Source of the DNA: Mugil cephalus
Taxonomy: Eukaryota > Chordata > Actinopteri > Mugiliformes > Mugilidae
Direction of reading: 5' to 3'
Length of the DNA: 64,000 nt
Assembly (NCBI RefSeq): GCF_022458985.1
Contig: NC_061781.1
Location: 21,043,001 to 21,107,000, forward strand
In this document: one piece after another, positions 30,025-43,734 of the stretch
How positions within the stretch are numbered: the first letter of the stretch is position 1
Layout: every line of letters begins with the position of its first letter
Notes under the pieces: model-generated
Databases searched by the model: none
What the model saw: the letters and a program-made list of their open reading frames with translations, nothing else
What the model was told of the DNA's origin: nothing
Program-made: the position numbers and the translations under genes

Positions 30025-31836
30025 GCCAAAACTGCCTTCAGCCAAGGAAGCAGCTGAAATCATGATTAACCACATTTCCAAAGTTCACAGCTTCCCTGAA
30101 GAGATTGTCTCTGGCTAGGGGCCCCAGCTCATGTCCCATTTCTGGAGGGAATTCTGCTGACTCATTGGAGCCAAGGCCAGCCTGACTTCAGGACCAGACC
30201 CAGGGGCCAACGGCCTGTTATCGCAGATAATGATCCCCAAGTGTCTGTGCCTTCCGGCCACAGCATGGGGGCCATTCTGGCCTGCATCGGCTTGTGCTCG
30301 CTTGGTCGGTCTGGGGGTGATCGCCGTCACTCGCCATGTGCGCCGTGCCCCGTGGCTATGGTTGTTCTCTAGTCTTGGTACCGATGCACTCTGCACCGGG
30401 GTGGTGGCTCTCGGGGGCTGGGGCTTCTGACTGGACTCTGGGCCCTGGCAATGATCTCACTCATATTTAAGGAATGCCCACATGCATTTGTGGTGTCATC
30501 TGCCAGCCCGTGCTGGATCAAGAATTGATGAGTCAGGTCTAATAAGGGCTGGACGGTTCCTTCACTCTACCGCTATGTGCCCTATCGCAGACTTCTCTCC
30601 TCTATTGGGGCACCCTATTGGACTCTCCCATCTCTCCAGAGATCCCCCCTCCCCCCAAACCCTGTCAAACCTGAGTGAGGTGACTTGGGAAGCGCAGAAC
30701 CCTACACACCACCACTTCCTGCCAGCACCACAAGTCTCTCTTCCACTGTCCATCCTTCCACATCTTCTCTGTCCTTTGTTCTCCCCCTCTGTTCACTGAG
30801 GTGTAGCACTGCCCTCCCTGCCACACAAGGTCACTCCACTCAGTAAAGATCAACAAGGGCTGGTGATGGTCACACACACACGCACTGAAGTAATAAAATA
30901 TTAAGCTGCAAGAATATAACTGCATCAATCTCATATAATGTTGACACCCTGTAGTGATTAACTATATAGACAATTGCACACAAAATAAATAAATAAATAA
31001 AAACCTCCGTTTAAAAGTCCCATCCAAGAAGTTGGCACCTCGGTTTGTGGGTCCATTCCCCATAACTAAGGTCATTAACCCCTGCAGCAGTTTGTCTTCA
31101 CCCGTCCCGATCCCTTAGCGTTCACCCCACATTCCACGTTAGCCAGGTCAAGCTCACCAGGGAAAGCCCATTGTACCCAGCCATCTCACCCCCACCACCA
31201 CCTGAGCTGGTAGATAGTGATACCAATAACAGGGTGAAGTGGCTGCTGGCAGTATGCAACCGGGACTGGGGAAGGCAGTACTAAAGAGAGACAATGGATC
31301 CCTTCTCGCTGCATTATGGACCCGTGACTTATAGAAGACTATGGTCCATAGGGACCATCCTGACCAGCCTGGGCTGTGAGGTGTTGGCTCTAAAGGGGGG
31401 TGTTCTGTCACAACGCGGTGAGATTTTGTGTTGTTCCTTTTTTGTCTCATGACTTCCTGTTTTATTTTGAAAAGTGGAGTCATTTTTTCTTTTGTTTCAG
31501 GTTACTTGACCTCCCCTCGCGTGTCACCAGTCTGTCTTCCCTGATTTCCAATTGTTTCCACCTGTTCCCCATTTCCTGTATGTGTGTATATATAGTCTGC
31601 GTGGCCCCTTGTCCAGATAGGTTTGTCTGTTGTCATGTGGTTGTTCCAGCCATCCATGGTCCTCAATTTGTCACTTTTGTGAGTTCTAGTCTGTTTTTCT
31701 TTGAACCTCACTGTGAAAGATTTTTGGTTTTCCTCCTTTGGCGTAGTTTTGTTTTGAGATTTTTTTTTTTATCTGGTACCTTTGTTTGCATTTTCTCTCT
31801 CTTAGTTTGAGTTCTGTTTTGAGTCCTGGCATGACA
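30025..31836 (+). mobile_element. 3' part of a chromodomain gypsy element with LTR
   Basis: Order on the plus strand: integrase core fragment (AKEAAEIMINHISKVHSFPE, then QLMSHFWREFC and IGAKASLTSG, 30030-30190); a GC-rich block without recognisable coding (about 30215-31020); integrase C-terminus and chromodomain-like part (HVSQVKLTRESPLYPAI, about 31135-31190, then NNRVKWLLAV about 31220-31260); polypurine tract at 31392-31400; LTR 31406-31836 starting tgtca and ending tgaca. Stops interrupt the coding parts and the left half of the element is missing. The element type (chromodomain-bearing Ty3/gypsy) is inferred from these fragments. Confidence 0.65.
31406..31836 (+). repeat. LTR of the gypsy fragment (431 bp)
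   Basis: Bounded by the inverted pair tgtca/tgaca, preceded by an aaagggggg polypurine tract. It contains a TATA-like gtatatatagtctg near 31590 as expected for U3. No flanking duplication is evident. Confidence 0.6.
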
Positions 31837-32620
31837 ATGGCCAAGTGTTTTCAACTCATGTTTCACAAACACAGAAGACCTTGTGGATTTATATTAATAT
31901 AGTTTCTTTATTTTAGTTTATATAAGTCAAAGACTTTCCAATTGTAATAGAAAATAATGAAAGATGTTCATGAATCAATCAGTTTTTCCCTGTGACCCTC
32001 AAACATTGGAGTTGCCCCCTTCAGATGGATGAATTTAGAGTTTGCTCCTCCTAGTTTTACTAATGACTCATAAAAGTGTGGCGGTGGATATGAACAGTTT
32101 TGGTCATTGAAATTGAGTTGCTAGGAAAAAATATATGAACATATCTTGAGCCTAACCAAAATCATCAGTAACCTTCATCTAAACGAAACTGAATTAAGTG
32201 GGATACAGTTGAAAATCACAGAAAATGCTTAATAAAACATAGTCAAGTCTGATAAAAGAGTTTCTTTAAAAGGAGAAATGATGCTTGTGACTGTAAAACT
32301 TCTCATATATTGTTAAATGAGGCCTCTGATACAGAAATTGAAGGGCTACCTATTTGTTTTATGTTTAAGTAAGTTTTTTACATTGGGCCTGGATGGGAGC
32401 AGAATTTGTGTATTTGCACTCATGGTGTCAACAAATATGCTGAACTACTAAATTTCTACTGTGGATTGCTCACAAAGCTCTGTAACAGCAAATATCATAA
32501 TGCACCCATTTTAAAAACAGTTTTTATCGCACTGCCCAATATATTCCCTTGTCAGATCTAGGGCTCCTTGGATACCACTCCCAATGTAAACATTGAAATT
32601 TTGTTGAAATGTTTTTTTTT
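31837..32620. other. Duplicated unit-flanking DNA without a lectin exon
   Basis: Starts with ggccaagtgttttcaactcatg, the same sequence found upstream of genes E (about 43945) and F (about 59448). This shows that another duplicated unit lay here and lost its exons; the orphan CTLD exon at 36230-36305 may belong to it. No gene seen. Confidence 0.45.
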
Positions 32621-32629
32621 TGTTTGTTT

Positions 32630-32745
32630 GTTTCTTTCTTTTTTTGGGGCTTTTTAGCCTTTAATTGAAAGGACAGTACAGACAGGAAATGGGGAGGCGG
32701 GGGGGTGCTCTACTCACTGAGCTAAACACCACCCCAGCATCCTGA
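32630..32745. mobile_element. Second copy of the SINE/MITE-like repeat
   Basis: Same block order as 9725-9905 (tttttggggcttttt, ggacagtacagacaggaaat, ctcactgagctaaacaccacc) with an internal deletion. Confidence 0.5.
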
Positions 32746-32924
32746 ATGTTGAGGCAGATTCTATAGCATAAGGAAAGAGTGGGCTCAAGTAGCATTCCAT
32801 AGGGATCCATTTCGATTTGTAAAATCGCTATTTGGTAAATAGAAGAATGGCAGTCTGGCAGAGGTTGTCTAGCTTCTTGGACAAAAATGGGTTGATTGAT
32901 ACATCGGTACAAAAAGCTAGAATC

Positions 32925-33335
32925 CCCTGCTTTTCTGGATGCTTAGACACACCAGCATGATCTGGTACCAAATTCAGTTACCAAAGCAAGAGAAGAGAAA
33001 CCTGCATGTGGTATTTCTAGACCTGGTTAATGCATTGGGATCCGTTCCTCACAGTCTGCTATGGGAAGCTCTTGATTTCTTTAGAGTCCTGGGAAATATC
33101 AAAGGTCTAGTCAAAGCCTATATTTCAGATATACAGCTCTGCCTTACCACAGCAGTGTACACTATAGCATAGCAGCAGGTGGAGGTAGGCATCATGGCAG
33201 GGTGTACAATCTCTCCACTAGCCTTTACAATAGTAATGGAGGTGATTATTAGGTGGTAGGTGGAGAAAAGCTGCATGGAGGGCTTCACCTCCCTCCAATT
33301 AGGGCCTGCATGGATGACATGACGCCCTGTGGCCC
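32925..33335 (+). mobile_element. Non-LTR reverse transcriptase relic
   Basis: Plus frame reads LHVVFLDLVNALGSVPHSLL (RT block A), then past a stop GIMAGCTISPLAFTIVMEV and ACMDDMT, matching the order F-D, GC-xSP and Y/F-x-D-D of RT domains. Stops show it is inactive. The clade is uncertain. Confidence 0.6.
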
Positions 33336-33728
33336 TCAAACAGTGGAGGTGCCCCCTCAGATCGGCACGAATTTAGTGTTTGCTCCAACCACTTTTATTC
33401 ATGATTGATAAAAGTATGAACAGATTTGGTAATTGAAATTGAGTTGATAGGAAAAGTTTACGAAAATATCTTTATCTTAAACAAAATGATCTGAAACCTT
33501 CATCTAAACCCAACAATTCACACAAATATTTCTAAAGAAACATAGTTTACGGCCACTGAATTAAGTAGGACACAGTTGAAAATCACAGAACCTAATGAAA
33601 ATCTTACTCACGGGACACCAATGGTGATGAGCCCAGAAAATAGTAAAACATTCAGCAGGCCCAGAAAGATCATAGCACCTTAATTCTAAACCTAAACTCC
33701 TCATTGGACATAAGCAGAGAAATATATA

Positions 33729-35334
<1,606 letters not shown>

Positions 35335-36229
35335 TAAAGGTAAATAGTCTCCACTCACACCACTGACTTCACTGGCGGTGAGCTCTGCAGCAGGACAAAC
35401 TGATAACGTGCATGTATGTCAAGTGTGAAAGTTATTTTTTCAACCTCTGAGGACGTGACATGTTTCCAAGCTGAATAAAGTCCGTACAAATATAATCCAA
35501 TGCTGTATAAAGGAAGTGACCTAAACAGGAACAAATGAGTAATGACTTTAAATTTACACTATGAATTCGTAGAACAGACAGAAACAATACTTATCTCTCA
35601 CGTTCAACCAAGTATATGAAACTCCTCCATGTGATTCAGTTCAACTCTTCTCTTCTGCTTGAGAGACATTTCAACTCCCATTTCAATTCCTTTACTGACC
35701 TGAAGAACTCTCACCATCTCTCATAATATTATCCTCAGTTTTTGTGAAGCAGCAGATTGTTTTTCAGAAGATAACTGAATTGGTGTATTCCTTTATTGGT
35801 GTATTGTTTTATTTCTGACTGTTGTTTCAGACCTACCATGACCTTGCCTGCCTCCTCACTGACCTGCATCCACTTCTCTCACTACTCTCACATTTGAACA
35901 TGCATTAACATTATATTAACTACCTACATTTACAAAAAATATCCTTGACAGAAATTTATTTGACGTGTATTTTAGTGTTTTATTTCGAAGGCTTCACTTT
36001 GGAGGAGCAGTTCCACCTCCGTCTTTATACAATCTATGGGTCAAACACAGAAATCAAGTTCTTCTGCCCCCATGTGGCTGAAGTCCAAGTACATTCTCTG
36101 GTTGATTTTTTTTTTTTTTTAACTTACTCACTGATGTATACGTTCAGCAACAACATAATAATACAATATTTCCCATTGAGACAAATGTACAAATGTACAT
36201 TTCAGCACTAAACTGAAATTAAGACTTAC

Positions 36230-36305
36230 TTCAGATTCATTGGAGTCGCATCAATCCATCTCCATGTCCCTTCCTCTTCTATGTTATTCAAATCAATCCA
36301 AGTAA
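36230..36305 (-). pseudogene. Orphan, truncated lectin CTLD exon 2
   Basis: Minus strand reads WIDLNNIEEEGTWRWIDATP followed by MNLK and a gtaagt donor. The first part of the exon is missing: similarity stops at 36305, where gtaagtaagtaagtatt begins. WIGLND has become WIDLNN and DGTP is DATP, so selection has probably ceased. Flanking intron sequence (35900-36220) matches that of genes B-F, so it is what remains of a further duplicated lectin unit. Confidence 0.75.
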
Positions 36306-37090
36306 GTAAGTAAGTATTAAGTCGATGTTGTCCCAAGCCTTTTATGTCCAACTTCTGCTCAAGTGGTAAAGTCCTGAACCTCACAATAGTCAGGTAGTCC
36401 ACTACCCAAGCTGAAGTGTGAGCTGTAAACGTGCCTGCACACATAGCAGTTCACCAGTCCACGACACTGCAGTTGCAGATCTGCTCGGGTGTGTATCTAG
36501 CGCTTCCAGATGACGTCAACTATTTTTTCGTGGTTAGTGGTTAGACACTAGTTTCATTTATTTTCCACAATATGTTTGAAAGAGATAGCTTGATAAAGTT
36601 TTTTATTTATAATTTTTAATTTTCCACAAAACAAATACAATGACAGCACATTATTCATAAAAATAAAGTAATAAAATTACAAAATAATTTGAGTTTAATC
36701 CATTCATTCGTATTGTAAGCGCAAAAAGATTCCTGTAAAAGGTTAAATAAAAATACGTCTTTTATCAATTTATCCAAAGAATAAAAGGACAAAATAAAAC
36801 AGATAAGTTGCTTTGCTTCGATAATAACTGCTAACCTCTCTTCCGCTGCTTCCTGTTGTCCAACCAATTATAAAACGCAACGTCAGCATCCCTTACAACA
36901 GAAAATCACCTAAGCAGATCTGGTACCTACACAGGCCAGGGCCATCTCAGCTGAGCCCCACGGAGCGCACACAGAAATGCAGCGCCAGGCACACCCCCCT
37001 ATTCACACACACAACTACACTACAACTCTGTCTACAGAGGAAGTTGCATTCATCAAGTAAAAACTGCAGACATTTCATTGGGGACAGAGT
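36306..37090. other. Inserted DNA of unknown type between the orphan exon and gene E
   Basis: No gene recognised. It starts with a short gtaa repeat directly at the exon break, so an insertion or rearrangement happened here. The open frame at 36655-36867 (minus) shows no motif I know. Confidence 0.3.
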
Positions 37091-37093
37091 TTA

Positions 37094-37402
37094 TTATTTA
37101 TTAAATGACAACATTTTTGACACAGAAAAACATAAAAGCTGATAATTCACATCAACACAGCAGCACCCCCTGGTGGGGCCATGCCAGTGGGGCAAAGGGG
37201 CGGTTCTCATGGATGGTTTGATTCCCTCCATTTGATCAGCTGGGGAATCAAGGGTTGTCTGATTCTGTTCGTCCACTAGACCTGCATCTACCTCCTTGTG
37301 ACTTGACTCATTGGTGTTGATTCAATTTCAAGGTCACTCTCTTTGTTTTGGACAGTTTCAATGTCTCTCTCAATATAAACATGTTTCTTTGCTTGTTGCA
37401 TT
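37094..37402 (-). pseudogene. Copy of an unidentified exon found downstream of genes E and F
   Basis: Minus strand from a gaaatggaaat/ttcag-type acceptor at 37403: reads RMQQAKKHVYIERDIETVQN then NKESDLEIES, and meets a stop soon after. The F-unit counterpart is at 54139-54421. Both carry the later string KQNQTP/EQNQTT in a different frame. I do not recognise the protein. The first coding exon present in the F unit is missing here. Confidence 0.35.
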
Positions 37403-37643
37403 CTGAAATGGAAATAATAATGACTTTTGCATAAAAATGCTAAAGTCTAAAACATTTTATTGCAAATGGATGCTAATTATGTGCTACATTCCACTCAAGT
37501 CAAACAATACTGCATGGCTTGCCTAATGTATTCTCAAGTTTACATACTAAATGGATCACACAGACCACTTAGATCAAGAGAGTCCAGAATGTATCAAGTA
37601 TTCTACGTGTAGAATATATAAAACATTTACTAATTTAACAACG

Positions 37644-40600
37644 TTATGGTATTTTTTCACACATCCACGGCAGAGATTTTGAACATGGAACATCGTTCCA
37701 AGGAGAGGAGTGTCTGTTTAAGAATTGTGCACAGTCTTCTTCCCCCCACTTTTGATCTCCATTATCAGGTTGTTTTGAAGCCCAGTATCTGGAAGGTCAG
37801 GGAACACAAGAACCATCACTATTTATCATTCAGTGGTAAAACCAGAGGCTTTTTAAGTTAGGATGGCATATCCCCAGTTCTTCTCACTGGCCACACTGAT
37901 ACTATTTTCCCAGGGATACAGGCAGCCCTATCTTGTGACTTTGGAGCCAGAGTCTGATCAGTACGATCCGAAAGTGCAGCTGAGCTGTGATATCAATGAC
38001 CCAGCAACACTTCCTTTTAAACTCACTCACGTTTTGTTTAATTAATACTAGTCTCTGATCCACCTCCACCAGTTACAAGGTAATGTTGGATTATACACTG
38101 TCCTTATTTTTAGAAATTGTTCTTACAACTCTCACGGAGCAGTTGGCATGGCCACTGTTGGTCGCCATCATGTCACATCCTGTTTCCATAGCGTCAAATA
38201 ACTAAAATGAACTGATACAAAAAAATTACACTTGAACATGCATCAACATTATATTAACTACCTAAAATTCTTTGACAGAAATTTATTATGACGTGTATTT
38301 TAGTGTTTTCAAGTCTCATCCACTAACGTGTAAGAGGTGGAGTTTCTGACCTATACTGCAGCCAGTCACCAGGGGGAGCTCTACTTGCTTTGGCTTCACT
38401 TTTGAGGAGCAGTTCAACCTCCATCTTTATAAAGACTATGGGTCAAACACAGAAATCAAGTTCTTCTGTCCCCATGTGGCTGAAGTCTGAGTACATTTTA
38501 AAAATGTTGCTCTGGCTGACTTTTTATATTTGTTCACTGATGTATACGTCCAGCAACAATATTATTTCTGCATGGCAATATTTGCCATTGAGACAAATTT
38601 TGATTTCTATATTCAACTGAAATGAAGACTTACTTCAGAGTCACTGGAGTCCCATCAATCCATTTCCAGGTCCCTTCCTCTTCTTTGTCATTCAAACCAA
38701 TCCAAGTATCTCTCTTGATGAAGTCAGCGACTGACGTCTGTTCAGCAGGTAGAAAAACATGTTTTAGTTTTTAATTCTAAATTAACAACTAGAACCGTAA
38801 CCTAATTACATCATCAATACCTGTTCTTCAGGGCTGTCTATCACCACCAGATCTGCTCCTCTGTTTCTACAGTCCTGTCTGCCTTCATCCCAGGAACCAG
38901 ATGCTTCAGAGAGGAAATGACAGGTGTAACTGAACATTTTCCACCCTTGAGGACACGTTTTCTCTGGAAGAAACAAAAACCACAAAACAAAACATGAAGT
39001 TGCACATTTACATTGATTTGAAACTAATGCCCACAAATTGGCCACTCAAGTGCAACATAATCAATCAAGTGATCAAGTGATTTAGAAACCAGACATGCCA
39101 GATGCCACTCCTCCTTCAATTCTTGAGTAAAACAGGTGGACTGATGAACAGCGCGTAAATCACAAGACATCAAAAGACTCACTCTGTTTAGACAAAATCT
39201 GAAGCCTTTCCATCTCTTTAGCCATTTTAGTTAGTTCAGCTTTCAGTAGGTCTCTCTCCTCAGTCATGGAGGAGAGTTTGTTGTTGGTGGTCTTGAGTAA
39301 CGCAGTCATGTTGTCTTTGACGGCAGAGAGCTCTGCAGCTGACTGACCATCTGTAATGGATAAAAAGATGGCTTAGATATATACAATGGTGGAAATTTTC
39401 TTTTTGGACATATTGCACAAAGCATCACTCTTAGGTCTTCAGTTGCAATTTGTTTTAGTACAGTCACCGAACAAAATACTAAACAAATCTTCCCCCCATC
39501 AAAAACTTGAAACAAATGGAACATACACCAACATAGTAAAAGTATACATATTTTAAACATAATGACAAGATTTTGAAAATCCTTTCGCCATCATTGTTAA
39601 AACTCATAATCGTTTTAGTATAAGAGGCCTTCTTTAAATTATCATAACTATGTTTAGTGTTTCATGTCCACTTTGAAGTTGAAGTGCTTTTTATTAAAAA
39701 ACTTTTTTTCTGCTGCCGTGCTTTATGTCTTTATAAAGCTAGTACATTTGAAGGTTCTTCAGAGACAAAAATGTTTAAAACGAGGAACCTAACACAGGAA
39801 ACATGTCTGAAGATGCAGATTCTCAGCCAGGAACGGCACAGCTGCTGCCAGAATGCCAGGAAGTGCAGATGCAGTCCATCAGCAGTTGGATCCACTCTGC
39901 AAAAATACAGACAAACTAACAGCTTGGAAGACAAAGGAAGATCTGGGCGTCCAAGGGTTTCTTCAGCAAAAAATTACCACATCCTGATCCACATGTACAG
40001 GGAAAACCACAGAATGACATCACAACAGCTCCAACAGCAGCGCTCAAACCAATTGGTGTCCAGTGTTCCACCTGCACTATATGTGGTCGACTTTTAGATC
40101 TGGCTTAACATCCTACAAGGCTGTCAAAAAGCCCCTGATCAATGAGGGACAGAGGTTAGCCCAGCATCGTTGGGCCCCAGCTCAGAAGAACTGGAAGAAG
40201 ATTCTTTGGTCAGATGAGTCCAGTTTCCAGCTTTATCTTCCTGCTGTCAATGTGAATTCGCAGAAGGTCAGGCCAAGCATTATCTCCAGCATGTACGGTA
40301 CCAACCATCTGTACCCAGGGGAAGCCACACCGTGCATTTATTGACTCCCCAAAATACACAAGGAGGGAGCCCCACTCAGACCCTTTGTCAGGAGTATAAG
40401 CTCAGTCATATACAACATTGCCAAGCATTTGGCATCCATCCTGTCTCCATTGGTAAGCAACACCCCACACCACATCGAAAACTCCAGGGATTTTGTGAAC
40501 AAAGTCAAGAATGTCACACCGGGCCCAGACACCTTGGCCTCAAGAACCAACTTCACCCCAGAACAAGTCTGTGTGTTACTCGACCTGTTCCTGACCACCA

Positions 40601-43550
40601 CCTATTTCCAGTTTGATGGAGGTTTCTACAGGCAAAAACACGGCTGTGCAATGGGGTCACCAGTGTCACCGATCATGGCCAATCTCTATATGGAGGAAGT
40701 AGAGGCGAGAGCCCTGGACACCTTTACAGGTTCCACCCCCAACCCACTGGTACAGGTATGTGGACGACACCTGGGTCAAAATCAGGACAGAGGAGGTGTG
40801 TCTTTCACACAACACATAAATGCAGTGGACAGCAACATCAAGTTCACTAGGGAGGACATCAGCGGGGACTATCTGGCCCTTTTTGGACTGTTCGGTGCAT
40901 GTTGACGAAGACCAAAGCCTCAACATCGGAGTATATAAAAAACCCACGCACACAGACCAGCAATTGTTATTTGATTCACATCACCCCCTGGAACACAAAC
41001 TAGGAGTCAGCAGAACCCTCCAGCACCGAGCACAGACTGTACCCACAAGACAGGATGGCAAGGACAAGGAGGGACAACACATCAAACAAACCCTCAAAAC
41101 ATGTGGATATCCCAACTGGCCCTTTGTCAAAGGCTCAAAAAGATATCCCAGGAAGGACAGGGAAGAGGAGCACAGCGGAAGGAAGAACATCGGCAATCCC
41201 CTACATAGCCGGTGTATCAGAGAATCTGAGGAGAACTTTAGGAAAAAACCACATCCCAGTTTATTTCAAATCTGGCAACACACTAATACAGAAACCAAAG
41301 ACAAAACACCCAGACAAAATCAGAGTAATGTAGTGTATGCTGTTCAGTGTAGTGAGGAATGTACAGACTTGTACATTGGGGAAACTAAATAACCCACCCA
41401 CAAATGCATGGCCCAACACAGGAGAGCCAGCTCATCAGGAAACGACTCAGCAGTCCACCTCCACCTGGACAAAGGACACTCCTTTGAAGATACCAATGCC
41501 AAAGTCCTGGCCAGAGAGAACAGATGGTTTGAGAGATGAGTAAAGGAAGCCATCTATGTCAAAGTGGAAAAACCTTCTCTAAACAGAGGAGGTGGACTGA
41601 GATTTAATTTACCGTCTATTTATAATTCAGTTTTGGCTTCAGCACAATTCAGCACCTTTCACACCTTAAGCCTCCAGGCTCCCTCTGAGCCTCGTTACAG
41701 CTCTATTCATAGGGTAAGTAGCCTACGCACACAGTTTCCCCCCATTCATGGACAGGTAAGTACCAGCTATTATGGAAATAGTGACCCCAGTCTCTGGTCA
41801 AGCAAGTTTCTGGTGGGTATACCCACAGAGTTTTCCTTTTTAAACCTCAATTTCCCACTAGCTTATCAGAATTGAAGAAGCTACTCGGATGAGTGGCGAA
41901 ACGTCTGCAAGAAATCCTACAAGTCCAGCTGACCTTATTCAACGCTTTTTAGATTACCATGACCTGGATGACTGAGAACCTTCACAGATGTACGGTACCT
42001 ACTGTCAAAAATAGTGGAGACAGTGTCATGGTTTAGGGATGCATGAGTGCTGCTGGTGTTGGTCATCTCACTGCCTGTGATGTCACACTGTCAACGTCCG
42101 AACTGGATGGTTCTACAAGACAATGCCAATGGCCACACATCTAGTGCCAGTAGAACCTGGCTGCAGGAGCATAGTATCCAGGTCTTAGAGTGGCCAAATC
42201 AATCCCCGGACATATACTCTATTGAACAACAAAATAAATATATTTTGTATTTGTTTCTATTTGTCTAATGCAGCGACACCTTTTGAAACACAAAAAAAAT
42301 GTTTCCACAAATATTTCATGATAATATTTGAGATTGTGTAAAATTCTAAGGGTGTTTTAAAACTTTTTTCCTCCACTGTATATTTAGGTTTTTATTTTCT
42401 GAAAATAATGAAACATGTTCATAAATGAACGCATGACCAGAGGACTGACCAACTGAGCGTCATCTTCAGAGTGACAAAGATGGTCAGTGGAAAAATATAA
42501 ACTGGAACTGATGTAAATGAAAATTATTTAATTTAATTTCCCTAAATTAATGGTAGCTCCTCTCGTAATTCTATATACAGTGATTTAGTAGCACTTGCAA
42601 CACTAATGCACTCCCTGAAATATCTAAACTCAAAAGCAGAAGTGTAGCTGCATTTAGTTTTATAGCGTCACAGGACTGAACTAGCGCAGCTGTTAATGGT
42701 AGATAAACATGATAAAACAAAACAATGTTGTGGAGTCTTTATAGGATGATTCTGTTTTTCAGTTAAAGTGAAATAATGGCCAGAAACCAGCATTATTTTC
42801 CTCTTGAATGTTACAAAGACTAAACTATTAGACAAAATGAAGAAGACATTTCAGACAACCGAAGAAAGTACAGCATATCAAATAAACACTTAGGTAAAAC
42901 ATTTTCCTTTTGGGAGCTAAGTTAGGATCCTGGAAAGTCTGAGAGTTTCTTGCATTGTTTGTTTGTTATATACAGCATCTTTCCTATTTTTTATATTCTC
43001 TATATTCTTTTTTTCCGTGTGATCACTGAATGTCTCCGCTGCTGTAAACAATGAAAATTTCCCCATTATGGGATGAGTAAAGGCATATCTTATCTTATCT
43101 TTTATTTGTTGAACTGGTTTTGTGAAAGTAAATGCTGCTCTTCTCTTCTGAAGAAGACACTCGGATGAGCAGCAAAACATCTTCTCAAAAAACTCTCTTC
43201 TTAAATGCCTTTTGGACCACATGACGCCTGTTTATGTCGCTATAGAAAATGATTAGAATTATTAGAGATGAGTGTTAGAGGTTTAACTGACTCACAGTGG
43301 ACATTAAGGATGATGAGTCTAACCAGCAGGAAAATACTGAGCAGCCCCAGGAAGGTAGTAACACCTAAATATGAACAGCTCGTTGGACCTGAACAGAGAA
43401 AACACCAGTGAAACCAATAACATCAACAACAGTGTTAATAAAAAAAAGCATCACATACCTCTCTATAAATCCATTCTTACCTGTGTGATTTGTTGAATGT
43501 TGTCTTTTGTAGGATATGACTTGTTCAGCACTTTCATAAATTTCCTCCAT
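37644..43550 (-). CDS. C-type lectin-like receptor E, complete, 6 exons, TM arginine
   Basis: Minus-strand exons: 43481-43550, 43296-43388, 39183-39350, 38821-38963, 38634-38737 and 37644-37788; 723 bases, 240 aa, frame kept. The tail reads [10 protein letters not shown], so the Y-x-N motif of its paralogues is lost. The TM exon is 9 bases shorter (SEK lost) and the span [16 protein letters not shown] carries an arginine. The neck has one [11 protein letters not shown] repeat. The CTLD has WIGLND, QPDN, WND and ends CEKIP; its third exon is 145 bases, as in gene A, not 151. An arginine in the span together with loss of the tail tyrosine motif resembles receptors that signal through FcR-gamma or DAP12; that is inference. 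The TM-neck intron (3.9 kb) holds a Tc1 with a nested PLE. Confidence 0.84.
39384..42378 (+). mobile_element. Tc1-like relic in gene E, same insertion as in gene C
   Basis: Starts caatggtgg at 39384 and ends ctccactg at 42378, flanked by TA. Transposase remnants: [33 protein letters not shown] (an intact GRPR box), [30 protein letters not shown], and after the [21 protein letters not shown] and SQSPD-like [10 protein letters not shown]. Frames are broken. Without the PLE and one target duplication the element is about 1.3 kb, normal for a Tc1 relic. Confidence 0.83.
40303..41987 (+). mobile_element. Penelope-like element 1, inside the gene E Tc1
   Basis: Encodes a PLE reverse transcriptase ([20 protein letters not shown], then [11 protein letters not shown], broken in the catalytic region near 40750) followed by a GIY-YIG endonuclease ([18 protein letters not shown], about 41335-41390) and the RWFER...[19 protein letters not shown]-terminal region. 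The 5' part is truncated. It ends with the tail gaaacgtctgcaag...tacaagtcc and ttcacag. A 12-bp target duplication, atgtacggtacc, flanks it (40291-40302 and 41988-41999). The undisrupted Tc1 in gene C has one copy of this site, near 15745. Confidence 0.87.
42970..43230 (+). repeat. Retroposon tail plus PLE-type tail, gene E intron
   Basis: Same composite as in genes B and C: gatcactgaatgtctc, ccattatgggatgagtaaag, a (TATCT) end, then a tail with agcaaaacatcttctc and ttttggaccacatga. It supports one insertion before duplication of B, C and E. Confidence 0.5.
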
Positions 43551-43676
43551 TGTTTGCAAGGATGCAGACAATTTCCTGGATTAGCTCTGTTCTCTGATGT
43601 GCAGCATGCACTGTTGTACATCTAATCTGTAACACTATGGGTTTCACTTCATTTATCTTGTCTTTTTTGAAGGACC

Positions 43677-43732
43677 TGCTAGGAAGTCACATGTTTCAGA
43701 TGTGATAAATGCAGCTTCCTGAATAACCAAGT
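43677..43732 (-). promoter_or_regulatory. Conserved upstream module of gene E
   Basis: gctaggaagtcacatg and aatgcagcttcctgaataacc as in gene F, about 125-180 bases before the start codon. Two ETS-type cores intact. Confidence 0.45.
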
Positions 43733-43734
43733 TC

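Noticed and set aside
30240-30800. Several open frames in a GC-rich block
   Set aside because: Open frames on both strands are expected from the base composition; no motif, and the block lies inside a broken gypsy element.
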